Part shown: piece by piece, positions 1 through 6,203 of the stretch | How positions within the stretch are numbered: position 1 is the stretch's first letter | How the letters are laid out: each line of letters opens with the position of its first letter | Origin: Flavobacteriaceae bacterium | GTDB lineage: Bacteria > Bacteroidota > Bacteroidia > Flavobacteriales > Flavobacteriaceae | Length of the DNA stretch: 9,998 nt | Direction: 5' to 3' | NCBI GenBank assembly: GCA_002693605.1 | Contig: NZQO01000039.1 | Location: 1 to 9,998 of the forward strand | Program-made: the position numbers and the translations under genes | The notes under the pieces: generated by a model | Told to the model about the DNA's origin: nothing | The model's input: only the letters and a program-made list of their open reading frames with translations | Database searches by the model: none

Positions 1-447
1 ATATAAGATACCAGAGGCGCAATGTTTAATACCGTCTTCGTTGCCCGTAACAATACACCCGCCTACCTTACCGTAGTAATAATATTGCCCTTTATCGTTC
101 TGTTTGCTGCTCATCGCATAGAGCCGCTCAATGAGTTTGGTCGTTTCAGAGGAGCGCTCTCCCAGCCAGATAGGGGTGCCGATAATGAGAATGTCGGCCT
201 TGTTTACTTTTTCCCAGAGCGCTGGCCAAGCATCTTCCCGGGCACCGTGTTCGGTCATGTCAAAATAGACGCCGGGGGCAACGGGCTGGTCTACCAGGCG
301 AACAATATCGTAGGAAACGCCCTCCGCGGCCAATATCTTCGCCGAGACATCGATCAGACCTCGCGTGTGACTGGTCCTGGGCGATTGCTTTAACGTACAG
401 TTAATATAGAGGGTTTGTAAGTTGCTGAAATCGGGTGTGGTTTGCAT
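1..447 (-). CDS. Flavodoxin-family NAD(P)H-dependent FMN oxidoreductase (partial, 3' end missing)
   Basis: The first 149 codons are present and the gene runs off the left edge of the window. The ATG is at 447-445. The protein opens with a beta strand and phosphate-binding loop (LYINCTLKQSPRTSHTRG, residues 13-30). It continues with a second strand and an FMN-contacting loop (ADILIIGTPIWLGERSS, 84-100), then the segment GGCIVTGNEDGIKH (129-142). This order is typical of flavodoxin-like NADPH-dependent FMN reductases, cytoplasmic enzymes that move electrons from NAD(P)H through bound FMN to quinones, nitro compounds or other acceptors. The physiological substrate cannot be read from the sequence. 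The gene is separated from the upstream lipoprotein gene by a strong terminator, so it should have its own promoter. A TATCTTTT element ends only 8 bases before the ATG. The fold assignment is confident; the substrate is unknown. Confidence 0.85.
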   Translation of the reverse strand, partial: MQTTPDFSNLQTLYINCTLKQSPRTSHTRGLIDVSAKILAAEGVSYDIVRLVDQPVAPGVYFDMTEHGAREDAWPALWEKVNKADILIIGTPIWLGERSSETTKLIERLYAMSSKQNDKGQYYYYGKVGGCIVTGNEDGIKHCASGILY

Positions 448-455
448 TTTTTCTT

Positions 456-463
456 AAAAGATA
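456..463 (-). promoter_or_regulatory. Candidate -7 promoter element of the flavodoxin gene
   Basis: TATCTTTT matches the Bacteroidota -7 consensus TAnnTTTG at seven of eight positions. It lies just after the upstream terminator and 8 bases before the ATG. No TTG lies at the usual 17-23 base distance upstream, so only the -7 half is supported. If real, the transcript would be almost leaderless. A second near match, TAATCTTG at 483-476, is an alternative. Confidence 0.3.
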
Positions 464-504
464 CGATTTTCGGTGCAAGATTACGATTCGATATTACTGG
501 GAAT

Positions 505-536
505 AAAAAAACCCGGGCAGTTGGCCCGGGTTTTTT
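505..536 (-). terminator. Symmetric intrinsic terminator after the lipoprotein gene
   Basis: A perfect 7-bp GC stem (512-518 with 524-530, loop AGTTG) is flanked by seven A (505-511) and six T (531-536). It can therefore form a hairpin followed by a U tract in either direction. It starts 18 bases past the lipoprotein stop codon. It insulates that gene from the flavodoxin gene downstream. Confidence 0.9.
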
Positions 537-553
537 CTAGAATTTTGTTCAGC

Positions 554-1069
554 TTATTGCTGCATCATTTTCTCATCCTCTTCAGTTACAACGGGAGCTT
601 GAACTTTAGCCATAACATCTTGGTGCTTAGCCATTAGTTGCTCGTGCTCAGCTTTCAAGGTCTCGTTCTGTTCGATCATAGTGTTCTGGTTTTCAATGAT
701 CAAGGCAATTTGAGCTTCTTTTTCCTCAGCAGTTAACGTAGCGAATTTCTCTTTCAACTCATTGTTGCCAGCGATCATAGCATCTTGACCGGCAATGATA
801 GCCTCGTGGTTCTTGAAGATAACCTCATGCTCTGCCATTGTTACCATTAGGCTAGAGTCTTTAGTCTCCATAGCGTTCAACTTTTCGGTCATAACTTGGT
901 GCATAGCAACCATTTCTTGGTGAGCCGATTTGTTTGCAGCCGAAATTGTAGCAAGACTGTCTTGTTGCATTACCAACACATCGTACTGTGCAGTTAATTC
1001 TTTGTCTTTGTTGTTACAACCTACAAGTACTAAAGCCGAAGCGGCAAGGGCGAAAATTATTGTTTTCAT
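554..1069 (-). CDS. Small coiled-coil lipoprotein with polar heptad ladder
   Basis: This 171-residue protein has a short lipoprotein signal peptide ending in LVLVGC, with the lipidated cysteine at residue 18 followed by NNKDK. It is probably anchored in an outer or inner membrane leaflet and exposed in the periplasm or at the surface. The rest is almost entirely predicted helix, rich in Met, Glu, Gln and Ala, with no globular domain that I recognise. Polar residues recur every seven positions: H50-H57, then H81-H88-Q95-N102, and Q128-N135-H142-H149. HEVIFKNH and HEQLMAKH are near copies of the same unit. This is what a long parallel coiled coil with buried polar layers would show. The tail ends in an acidic VTEEDEKMMQQ. 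The gene stands alone between two terminators, and its upstream region carries a possible promoter (1132-1165). The function is unknown. A structural spacer, an adhesin-like stalk or His/Met metal binding are all guesses. Confidence 0.85.
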   Translation of the reverse strand: MKTIIFALAASALVLVGCNNKDKELTAQYDVLVMQQDSLATISAANKSAHQEMVAMHQVMTEKLNAMETKDSSLMVTMAEHEVIFKNHEAIIAGQDAMIAGNNELKEKFATLTAEEKEAQIALIIENQNTMIEQNETLKAEHEQLMAKHQDVMAKVQAPVVTEEDEKMMQQ

Positions 1070-1131
1070 TTTTATTTTTTGTTTTTAAAGTTTGTTGTGA
1101 AACGGAAGGGTTCGAGTTCCATTTCGGCGGG

Positions 1132-1165
1132 CGAAAATAGAACAAAATATGGCACGAATTACAAA
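1132..1165 (-). promoter_or_regulatory. Candidate Bacteroidota promoter of the lipoprotein gene
   Basis: TTTG at 1165-1162 and TATTTTCG at 1139-1132 are separated by 22 bases. They resemble the -33 TTTG and -7 TAnnTTTG elements of Bacteroidota, with seven of eight matches in the -7 box. The leader to the ATG would be about 55-60 bases. An overlapping alternative, ATATTTTG, is at 1150-1143. The rest of 1070-1238 is AT-rich and shows no credible gene. Confidence 0.35.
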
Positions 1166-1238
1166 ACCGAAAAATAATTTTATGGAAACGCTCAGACAAG
1201 GCTAAAACACTGGGTTCTAAAAAATAAGGGCAGGACTG

Positions 1239-1270
1239 AAAAAATGAAAGAGGCGCCGTAGCGCCCCCTT
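1239..1270 (-). terminator. Terminator hairpin with UACG tetraloop after the TM2 gene
   Basis: Read on the minus strand, 1270-1261 pairs with 1256-1247 in a 10-bp stem closed by a C(UACG)G tetraloop, a known very stable RNA loop. It is followed by CA and six U (1244-1239). Two of the pairs are G-U wobbles that exist only in the minus-strand RNA. This points to minus-strand transcription, that is, the end of the TM2 gene about 85 bases upstream. Confidence 0.7.
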
Positions 1271-1355
1271 TTTTAAAATTATATCACTGCTAAATTTTCT
1301 TTTTATTTCGAAAATGCGTTAGCTGTAAAAATGCTCCAATTTCCCCTATTAAGTT

Positions 1356-1754
1356 CTAAAACCAAGGTTTTTTGCCCACTTGGTAGGTCTGGTAGAATTC
1401 CTCGTCGCTTTTGGTAAGGTAAATGATGCCTTCAATCAACCCTACTACGGCGGTTGCCATATAGATGAAGGCACCAAAGAAAAGGCAGGAGGTGACAATT
1501 CCTATTAATGTAATTACCAAGAGGATGATGCCTTCTTGGTTGTAACCTAGGATAAACTTGTGCACACCAAAAGCACCAAGAAAAATACCGAGCAAGCCGG
1601 CGAGCAGTTTTTTATTTTCCGTGCTTTGTGTGGTTTGGTTCCAACCTTCCTTAAAATCCCTGGCCGAATTTTTCGCCTGGTCCTTAAAACTTGGGTCCGA
1701 ATCGTCCATTCTTTTCTTTGTACTGTCGTAATCCTGATTGTTATTTTCTTCCAT
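1356..1754 (-). CDS. TM2-domain membrane protein
   Basis: This 132-residue protein has a hydrophilic, charged and probably disordered N-terminus (residues 1-47, rich in Asn, Asp, Lys and Ser). It is followed by a TM2 domain (about 48-113). The domain begins with NKKLLAGLLGIFLGAFGVHKF, contains the typical GVHKFILGY turn (63-71), and has two or three hydrophobic helices ending in LIEGIIYL (106-113). The tail reads YQVGKKPWF. TM2 proteins are small integral membrane proteins found in many bacteria and eukaryotes; their molecular role in bacteria is not established. The gene is probably its own transcription unit: a TATCTTTA element lies 22 bases before the ATG and a terminator hairpin lies downstream. 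No clear terminator separates it from the VOC gene upstream, so readthrough from the large operon is possible. The family assignment is confident and the function is not. Confidence 0.88.
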   Translation of the reverse strand: MEENNNQDYDSTKKRMDDSDPSFKDQAKNSARDFKEGWNQTTQSTENKKLLAGLLGIFLGAFGVHKFILGYNQEGIILLVITLIGIVTSCLFFGAFIYMATAVVGLIEGIIYLTKSDEEFYQTYQVGKKPWF

Positions 1755-1776
1755 AATGAGTTGATGTTGGTTACAT

Positions 1777-1784
1777 TAAAGATA
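1777..1784 (-). promoter_or_regulatory. Candidate -7 element of the TM2 gene
   Basis: TATCTTTA matches TAnnTTTG at seven of eight positions and lies 22 bases before the ATG, in the 67-base gap after the VOC gene. No convincing -33 TTG is present. The same octamer recurs upstream of other genes in this window. Confidence 0.3.
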
Positions 1785-1821
1785 AAATAAAATTTAGAAA
1801 GCGATACGGTAGGAGGATATA

Positions 1822-2208
1822 TTATTCAAACGCACTGTCTATTGGTTCCCAGAGTTCAATCTTATTGCCTTCGGGGTCCAGTATCCAGCCAAACTTGCCG
1901 TACTCGTATTCCTCTACTTCCCCCACAATGGTAACCCCTTCCTCTTCAAGGACCTTTAGTAATTCGGTAAGGTTTTCAACCCTGAAGTTCATCATAAACT
2001 CCTTGCCACTGGGTTTGAAATATTCTGTTTTCTCCGGAAAGGGGCTCCATTGCGTCGAACACCTATTACCCTCATCATCATGCCACCAAAAGGTACACCC
2101 GTAGGCATCGGTGTTTAACCCCAATCGTTGTTGGTACCATTTTTTGATGGCGTCTGGATCTTTCGTTTTAAAGAAGAAGCCGCCGAGGCCCGTCACCCTT
2201 TTTTTCAT
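1822..2208 (-). CDS. VOC superfamily (glyoxalase/bleomycin-resistance-like) protein
   Basis: This 128-residue protein is one vicinal-oxygen-chelate domain made of two beta-alpha-beta-beta-beta halves. The first half contains GLGGFFFKTKDPDAIKKWY (7-25) and RLGLNT (28-33). The second ends with the classic signature WILDPEGNKIELWEP (108-122), in which E118 is the usual C-terminal metal ligand. The position on the first strand that normally holds His or Gln is in the GGFFF segment, so the full set of metal ligands is not obvious. Members act as lyases, dioxygenases, isomerases or drug-binding proteins, and the activity here cannot be assigned. The ATG follows the stop of the hydroxyacid dehydrogenase by one base (TAA-T-ATG), so the two are surely co-transcribed and probably translationally coupled. 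It is the last gene of the central operon. Confidence 0.87.
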   Translation of the reverse strand: MKKRVTGLGGFFFKTKDPDAIKKWYQQRLGLNTDAYGCTFWWHDDEGNRCSTQWSPFPEKTEYFKPSGKEFMMNFRVENLTELLKVLEEEGVTIVGEVEEYEYGKFGWILDPEGNKIELWEPIDSAFE

Positions 2209-2209
2209 A

Positions 2210-3169
2210 TTAAGTTGTTTTTATAGATGGATTCGAGCCAAAGGCATCAATTATTTTCTCAACGATCGTACGCGCTAATTTTTCCTTGCTCTCTACCGTC
2301 CATCCTGCCACATGCGGGGTTAACAGTACATTTTCCATAGCAAGTAATTCCTTCAGGGAATCGGGCATCTCTTCGGAAAAGAGCGATTCAAAGCTACTTT
2401 TTTCGAACTCCAGTACATCGAGTCCGGCCCCCAATATCTTGCCTTGCCTCAGGGCATCGACCAAATCGGCCGTCACAACGCTTTTTCCGCGAGCGGTATT
2501 TAACAGCCAAAATGGTTTTTTGAACTGGCCAATAAATTCCTTCGAAACCATCCCGTTTGTGAGAGGCGTGAGGGGCGTGTGAAGGCTTACCACATCGGCC
2601 ATTTCCTGAAGTGTCCTGAGTGAAACCTGGGTTGCATATTGGTTGCCCACACCCTCCTTGATATCGTGGCAAAAAACGGTACAATCAAACCCTTGTAATT
2701 TTTTCGCGAACGATTGTCCCATATTTCCGTAGCCAATTATACCCACCGTTTTACCATCTAATTCCAGACCTCGGTTTGCTTCGCGATTCCAATGGCCATT
2801 GCGTATTTCCCTATCTGCCTTTGAGAGTTTGTTGAACAATGACAATAGCATCCCGAGGCAGTGCTCGCCTACCGCGTTCCTATTGCCTTCGGGGGCCGAA
2901 ATGAGCTTTATTCCCATTTTCTTGGCATAGGGAATATCGATGTTTTCCAGACCGGCGCCCACACGCGCTATGAACTTGAGGTTTTTTCCCGCTTCCAAGA
3001 ACGTAGCATCTATAGGAAACCGACTGCGCACTACGAGGCCTTCATAGTGATGTAGCGTCTTTTCGACCGTTTCCTTTGAGCTTTGATACTCTTCGAAATT
3101 TTCAAATCCAGCGGTCTCAAGGCTATCCCAGAGTAGGGGGTGATTGGTGTCTAGGTGGAGTATCTTCAA
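2210..3169 (-). CDS. D-isomer-specific 2-hydroxyacid dehydrogenase (phosphoglycerate dehydrogenase-like)
   Basis: With the start chosen here the protein has 319 residues. An N-terminal catalytic half (1-95, with GLVVRSRFPID and FIARVGAGLENID) leads into an NAD-binding Rossmann domain with GIIGYGNMG (143-151; GxGxxG at 146, 148 and 151). The catalytic triad of the family is present: R227 in NTARGKS, E256 and H286 in TPHVAGW. E256 is followed by Lys where many relatives have Pro, and the stretch to H286 is somewhat longer than in E. coli SerA. There is no C-terminal ACT regulatory domain. The enzyme should reduce a 2-keto acid with NADH or the reverse; whether the substrate is 3-phosphoglycerate, glyoxylate/hydroxypyruvate or another acid is open. 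The open frame extends to 3337, but those 56 extra residues are Arg/Cys-rich, unlike the family, and overlap the cupin gene. The TTG at 3169-3167, giving MKILHLDTNHPLLW, fits much better. Confidence 0.9.
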   Translation of the reverse strand: MKILHLDTNHPLLWDSLETAGFENFEEYQSSKETVEKTLHHYEGLVVRSRFPIDATFLEAGKNLKFIARVGAGLENIDIPYAKKMGIKLISAPEGNRNAVGEHCLGMLLSLFNKLSKADREIRNGHWNREANRGLELDGKTVGIIGYGNMGQSFAKKLQGFDCTVFCHDIKEGVGNQYATQVSLRTLQEMADVVSLHTPLTPLTNGMVSKEFIGQFKKPFWLLNTARGKSVVTADLVDALRQGKILGAGLDVLEFEKSSFESLFSEEMPDSLKELLAMENVLLTPHVAGWTVESKEKLARTIVEKIIDAFGSNPSIKTT

Positions 3170-3195
3170 AAGTGCTTGTATGTGTTGGTGCCCAT
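3166..3195 (-). CDS. Possible nine-residue leader ORF before the dehydrogenase
   Basis: ATG at 3195-3193 opens a short frame encoding MGTNTYKHF. It ends in TGA at 3168-3166, which overlaps the TTG start of the dehydrogenase (TTTTGA). It starts 14 bases after the cupin stop codon. It could deliver terminating ribosomes to the weak TTG start, or be chance. A TATCTTTA element (3203-3196) sits directly in front of its ATG. If that element is a promoter, transcripts from it would start too late to include this ORF. Confidence 0.3.
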   Translation of the reverse strand: MGTNTYKHF

Positions 3196-3209
3196 TAAAG
3201 ATACGGGTT

Positions 3210-3575
3210 TTAAATTTTTGGATAGTTGGTCTGCGTCTTTTTGTCAACAACCGAGCCCGTGTGTTTTGTAGTCTGCTTCTCGAACAGCAGCACGTGCACT
3301 TCCTCGCCGTTTCGGGTCTTGGGACAGTGCTCGACACCTTTCGGTACTACGATTAGCTCCCCCGGATTCACAATTTCCACCCGGTCTCGAAAATGCATTT
3401 CCAGGGTTCCCTTCTGGACTAGGAACAACTCGTCCTCGGCCTCGTGGGCGTGCCATACAAACTCATCTTTCAGTTTTGCCAACAACACCTGCATCTCGTC
3501 TACTACCGCAATTTGGTGAGGATGCCATTGCTTAGTGAACTTTTCGAATTTCTCGGAAATGGATATTGTCTTCAT
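3210..3575 (-). CDS. Cupin-domain protein
   Basis: This 121-residue protein is a single small cupin barrel. Motif 1 is WHAHEAEDELFLVQKG (41-56), giving ligands H42, H44 and E49 with the closing glycine G56. Motif 2 is PGELIVVPKGVEHCPK (71-86), giving H83. All four usual metal ligands of the cupin family are therefore in place, so a divalent metal (Fe, Mn, Ni or Zn) is likely. Such stand-alone cupins bind small sugars, acids or phenols, or act as isomerases or dioxygenases; which applies here cannot be told. The C-terminal tail after about residue 100 is hydrophilic (KQTTKHTGSVVDKKTQ). The ATG lies 4 bases after the thioesterase stop, which indicates operon membership. The downstream dehydrogenase begins 40 bases after its stop. 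Family assignment is confident. Confidence 0.88.
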   Translation of the reverse strand: MKTISISEKFEKFTKQWHPHQIAVVDEMQVLLAKLKDEFVWHAHEAEDELFLVQKGTLEMHFRDRVEIVNPGELIVVPKGVEHCPKTRNGEEVHVLLFEKQTTKHTGSVVDKKTQTNYPKI

Positions 3576-3579
3576 ACTG

Positions 3580-3972
3580 TTAGAGAAATAGTTTTTGGAT
3601 TGTCTCGGGGATTCGCGCTGGCTTTTGCGAACTGAGTTCGATAAAGCACCACAGCGTTTTCGCCGTTACCAGCACCGTATTGTCGGCCGGTCTTACAATG
3701 CGATAGTGGCGTTCGCTCTTTACACCCTCGGCATTGGTAATCCAGGTTTCAATGCGTAGTTTTTCGCCTTCGAATGACGGATTTTTATATTCTATGAAAT
3801 GATTGAGCACTACCCAAAAATAATCATTGGTAAGTTCCTGCGGTGCTTTTGAGAACCAGTGTTTTTCAGCAATATCAATGCACCACTGTAAATAGGTAAT
3901 GTTGTTTACGTGGCCATTCTCGTCGATTGCCGAGGCGGGTACGGTAAATATTTCAGAAAAGATCTGGTTCAA
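3580..3972 (-). CDS. Hotdog-fold acyl-CoA thioesterase (4HBT family)
   Basis: This 130-residue protein has the 4-hydroxybenzoyl-CoA thioesterase/YbgC-type signature near its N-terminus: IDENGHVNNITYLQW (16-30), with D17 as the probable catalytic acid and H21, N23 and N24 lining the site. The central helix and the strands FIEYKNPSFEGEKLRIETWI (59-78) and ALWCFIEL-like core match a single hotdog unit, which usually works as a dimer or tetramer. It would hydrolyse acyl-CoA or acyl-ACP thioesters in the cytoplasm; chain-length preference is not readable. The start appears to be TTG (3972-3970), sharing TG with the TGA stop of mgtE (3971-3969) in TTTTGA. No in-frame ATG lies nearby upstream, and the protein length is normal for the family. 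It is tightly coupled to mgtE before it and the cupin after it. Confidence 0.85.
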   Translation of the reverse strand: MNQIFSEIFTVPASAIDENGHVNNITYLQWCIDIAEKHWFSKAPQELTNDYFWVVLNHFIEYKNPSFEGEKLRIETWITNAEGVKSERHYRIVRPADNTVLVTAKTLWCFIELSSQKPARIPETIQKLFL

Positions 3973-5318
3973 AATCCTAAGATTAATTTCGAAATGTAGA
4001 AGAAAATCAAGATCCCGAAGATATCGTTACTCGTTGTAATAAACGGTCCCGTGGCGATGGCCGGATCAATACCTCTTTTGTCCAGTATTATGGGCACGAA
4101 AGTGCCAATTATGGCTGCTATGAAAATTACCATCAACAAGGAAACCGCAATGGCGATGCTCACGTCGAATGGCTTCCCAATAATCGAATTTACCACGATA
4201 ATAAGGGTCCCTAATGCCAGGCCATTAATTAAACTCAAGCCCATTTCCTTCACGAAACGGTTAAATAGACTGCCCTTTACGTTGTCATTGGCCAAGCCCT
4301 GAACGATAATGGCGCTCGATTGCACCCCCACGTTTCCTGCCATTGCGGCAATAAGCGGGGTGTAGAAGAAGAGAATTTCATATTTTGCCAGGGCATCGTC
4401 GAAACCTTCCATAATCAAAACGGCACCCAGACCGCCAAAAAGGCCCAGTACCAACCACGGAAGACGGGCGCGAGTTATTTTCCAGATGCTGTCATCTGCC
4501 TCGACATCTTCAGAAATACCCGCTGCCATTTGGTAATCGCGCTCGGCTTCTTCCTTGATGAAATCCACGATATCATCAATGGTAATGCGCCCTACCAATA
4601 CCCCGTTGTCATCGACCACGGGAATGGCCTCGAGGTCGTATTTCTGCATGATCCGGGCCACTTCCTCATTATCGGTATGCACGGTTACATAATCTACCTT
4701 CGGAATAAAAACCTCACTTATCTTTGTTTTTTCGCCCACAGTTAAGAGGTCTTTGAGCGATAGCCTGCCTATAAGCTTGCCCGATTTGTTGACCACGTAA
4801 ATGGAATGCACGCGCGTAACGTTCTCGGCCTGGCGGCGCATTTCGCGAACGCATCCGGCCACGGTCCAGTTGTCCTTTACGCGCACCAATTCCTTCGCCA
4901 TGAGTGCGCCCGCGGTGTCTTCGTCGTATTTGAGCATTTCTACGATATCGGCGGCGTGCTCGGTATCTTCAATCTGGCCAATTACCTGCTTTTGGATGTC
5001 CTCGTCCAGCTCGCCCATCACGTCAACCGCATCATCGGTATCCATTTCCTGTAGTTCGGCTGCTATCTCCTGTGGTGAGAGTCGGTCCAGGATTTTTTCC
5101 CTCACGTCATCATCTACTTCCATCAGGGCTTCCGAGGTAATCTCGCTCTCCAGCAATTTTACCAGATAGACCGCTTCGTCGAAACTCAGCTCTTCCAAGA
5201 TCTCGGCCACGTCGGCAAAGTGGAAATCGTGCAGGAGCTCGCGCAGGGCATCTCCATCCTGTAGGGAAATGAGCTGCTCTATTTGATTTATGAAATCATC
5301 GGTTAGCTGAAACTGCAT
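3969..5318 (-). CDS. mgtE: MgtE-type magnesium transporter
   Basis: This 449-residue protein has the full MgtE layout. A cytoplasmic acidic alpha-helical N domain (about 20-130, containing [18 protein letters not shown]) is followed by two CBS domains (about 135-255; [21 protein letters not shown] and [19 protein letters not shown]). A plug helix leads into a membrane domain of about five helices from residue 284 to the end. Two conserved pore segments are present: [17 protein letters not shown] (325-341) and [16 protein letters not shown] (417-432), whose D432 corresponds to the key Mg2+-binding aspartate of the Thermus protein. It is a Mg2+-selective channel gated by Mg2+ binding to the N and CBS domains. 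The start overlaps the end of ksgA by 23 bases, leaving no room for a Mg2+ riboswitch. Control at the transcript level must act on the whole operon or through an internal promoter. Confidence 0.96.
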   Translation of the reverse strand: MQFQLTDDFINQIEQLISLQDGDALRELLHDFHFADVAEILEELSFDEAVYLVKLLESEITSEALMEVDDDVREKILDRLSPQEIAAELQEMDTDDAVDVMGELDEDIQKQVIGQIEDTEHAADIVEMLKYDEDTAGALMAKELVRVKDNWTVAGCVREMRRQAENVTRVHSIYVVNKSGKLIGRLSLKDLLTVGEKTKISEVFIPKVDYVTVHTDNEEVARIMQKYDLEAIPVVDDNGVLVGRITIDDIVDFIKEEAERDYQMAAGISEDVEADDSIWKITRARLPWLVLGLFGGLGAVLIMEGFDDALAKYEILFFYTPLIAAMAGNVGVQSSAIIVQGLANDNVKGSLFNRFVKEMGLSLINGLALGTLIIVVNSIIGKPFDVSIAIAVSLLMVIFIAAIIGTFVPIILDKRGIDPAIATGPFITTSNDIFGILIFFYISKLILGF

Positions 5319-6090
5319 CGTTTTCTATGTGTTGCGTAAGTGAAATAAATTGCGAGACTGATAGTTGTTCGGGGCGTTGCCCAAAGATAGCATCTTCTTT
5401 TAGTTTATCGGAAAGGTTGAAGGTTTTTAAACTATTCCTTAACGTTTTGCGCCGTTGCTGAAAGGCGGTTTTAACTACCTTGAAAAAAAGTGGCTCGCTG
5501 CAAGGAAGGGTAAAGTTTTCCTTCCGCAGTAATCGAAGTACGCCACTATCCACTTTTGGCGGCGGATTGAAAACCTCTGGCTTCACGGTAAACAGGTATT
5601 CGGCATCGTAGAATGCCTGCGTAAGTACCGAGAGGATGCCGTACGTCTTGCTGCCTTCCTTCTCGCATATTCGCGCTGCCACCTCTTTTTGGAACATTCC
5701 GGTAAACTCGGGAATTTGCCCGCGGTTTTCGAGCGTCTTGAATACTATTTGCGTGGAAATATTATAGGGGAAATTTCCGGTTATGGCAAGGGGTTCATTG
5801 CCCACGAGTTCATCTAGTTCGATCTTTAGAAAATCGGCTTCGACAATGGTAAGGTTTTCCTGCGGATAATGTTCGGTGAGGTAGTCAATCGATTCGCTAT
5901 CGAGATCTAGCGCAATCACTTTTTTGCCTTTTTCGACTAAGTATTTGGTAAGTACGCCCATTCCCGGTCCTATTTCCAGGATGGTATCATACCCTTGCAG
6001 GCCCAAGGTATTGCCAATTTTTTCGGCCACGTGCTCATCCTCTAGAAAGTGCTGGCCTAAGTTTTTTTTCGCGCGTACCGGTTTGTTCAT
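5296..6090 (-). CDS. ksgA: 16S rRNA (adenine(1518)-N6/adenine(1519)-N6)-dimethyltransferase
   Basis: This 264-residue protein, also called RsmA, is the near-universal S-adenosylmethionine-dependent enzyme that dimethylates two adjacent adenines in helix 45 of 16S rRNA during late 30S assembly. Family hallmarks in order are [11 protein letters not shown] (8-18), motif [11 protein letters not shown] (39-48), the acidic ribose-binding LDLD (61-64), motif II EADF (84-87), and the catalytic motif IV NFPYN (106-110). Then come FNPPPKVDS (174-182) and the C-terminal rRNA-contacting [11 protein letters not shown] (211-221). The length is normal for the family. The ATG is at 6090 and a good Bacteroidota promoter (6116-6144) lies 25 bases upstream, so ksgA heads the six-gene operon. 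Its end overlaps mgtE by 23 bases. I see no missing motif. Confidence 0.97.
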   Translation of the reverse strand: MNKPVRAKKNLGQHFLEDEHVAEKIGNTLGLQGYDTILEIGPGMGVLTKYLVEKGKKVIALDLDSESIDYLTEHYPQENLTIVEADFLKIELDELVGNEPLAITGNFPYNISTQIVFKTLENRGQIPEFTGMFQKEVAARICEKEGSKTYGILSVLTQAFYDAEYLFTVKPEVFNPPPKVDSGVLRLLRKENFTLPCSEPLFFKVVKTAFQQRRKTLRNSLKTFNLSDKLKEDAIFGQRPEQLSVSQFISLTQHIENDAVSANR

Positions 6091-6115
6091 AGAAAAATGG
6101 TGATTTGGTGTCCTG

Positions 6116-6144
6116 CAAAGATAGGGTTAGCGATGGAAAGCCAA
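6116..6144 (-). promoter_or_regulatory. Promoter of the ksgA operon
   Basis: TTG at 6144-6142 and a perfect -7 box TATCTTTG at 6123-6116 are 18 bases apart, within the spacing reported for Flavobacterium promoters (TTG, about 17-23 bases, TAnnTTTG). The box ends 25 bases before the ksgA ATG. This is the best-supported promoter in the window. Confidence 0.65.
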
Positions 6145-6167
6145 GAAACTTTATACATCTATTCTAA

Positions 6168-6199
6168 TTTGCTCAGAAATAGACTTTTACGTATAATTA
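6168..6199 (+). promoter_or_regulatory. Candidate plus-strand promoter in the ksgA upstream gap
   Basis: TTTG at 6168-6171 and TATAATTA at 6192-6199 are separated by 20 bases. The second element is a perfect sigma-70-type TATAAT but only a partial match to the Bacteroidota -7 box. It diverges from the ksgA promoter and would start a transcript near 6204 that ends at the terminator at 6380. Confidence 0.3.
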
Positions 6200-6203
6200 G
6201 CGT

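Noticed and set aside
1014..1199. Minus-strand open frame of 61 codons overlapping the lipoprotein start
   Set aside because: It shifts out of frame into the lipoprotein gene, has low-complexity content and lies over the putative promoter.
3170..3337. N-terminal extension of the dehydrogenase frame (56 residues, Arg/Cys-rich)
   Set aside because: It overlaps the cupin gene in another frame, has no resemblance to the dehydrogenase family and is explained as antisense-free shadow coding; the TTG start gives a normal N-terminus.
5382..5389. TATCTTTG inside ksgA as an internal mgtE promoter
   Set aside because: It encodes part of the conserved DAIFGQRP segment and has no TTG at the right distance; probably chance.
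5296..5400. Mg2+ riboswitch (M-box) before mgtE
   Set aside because: mgtE begins inside ksgA with a 23-base overlap, so there is no untranslated leader to hold one.
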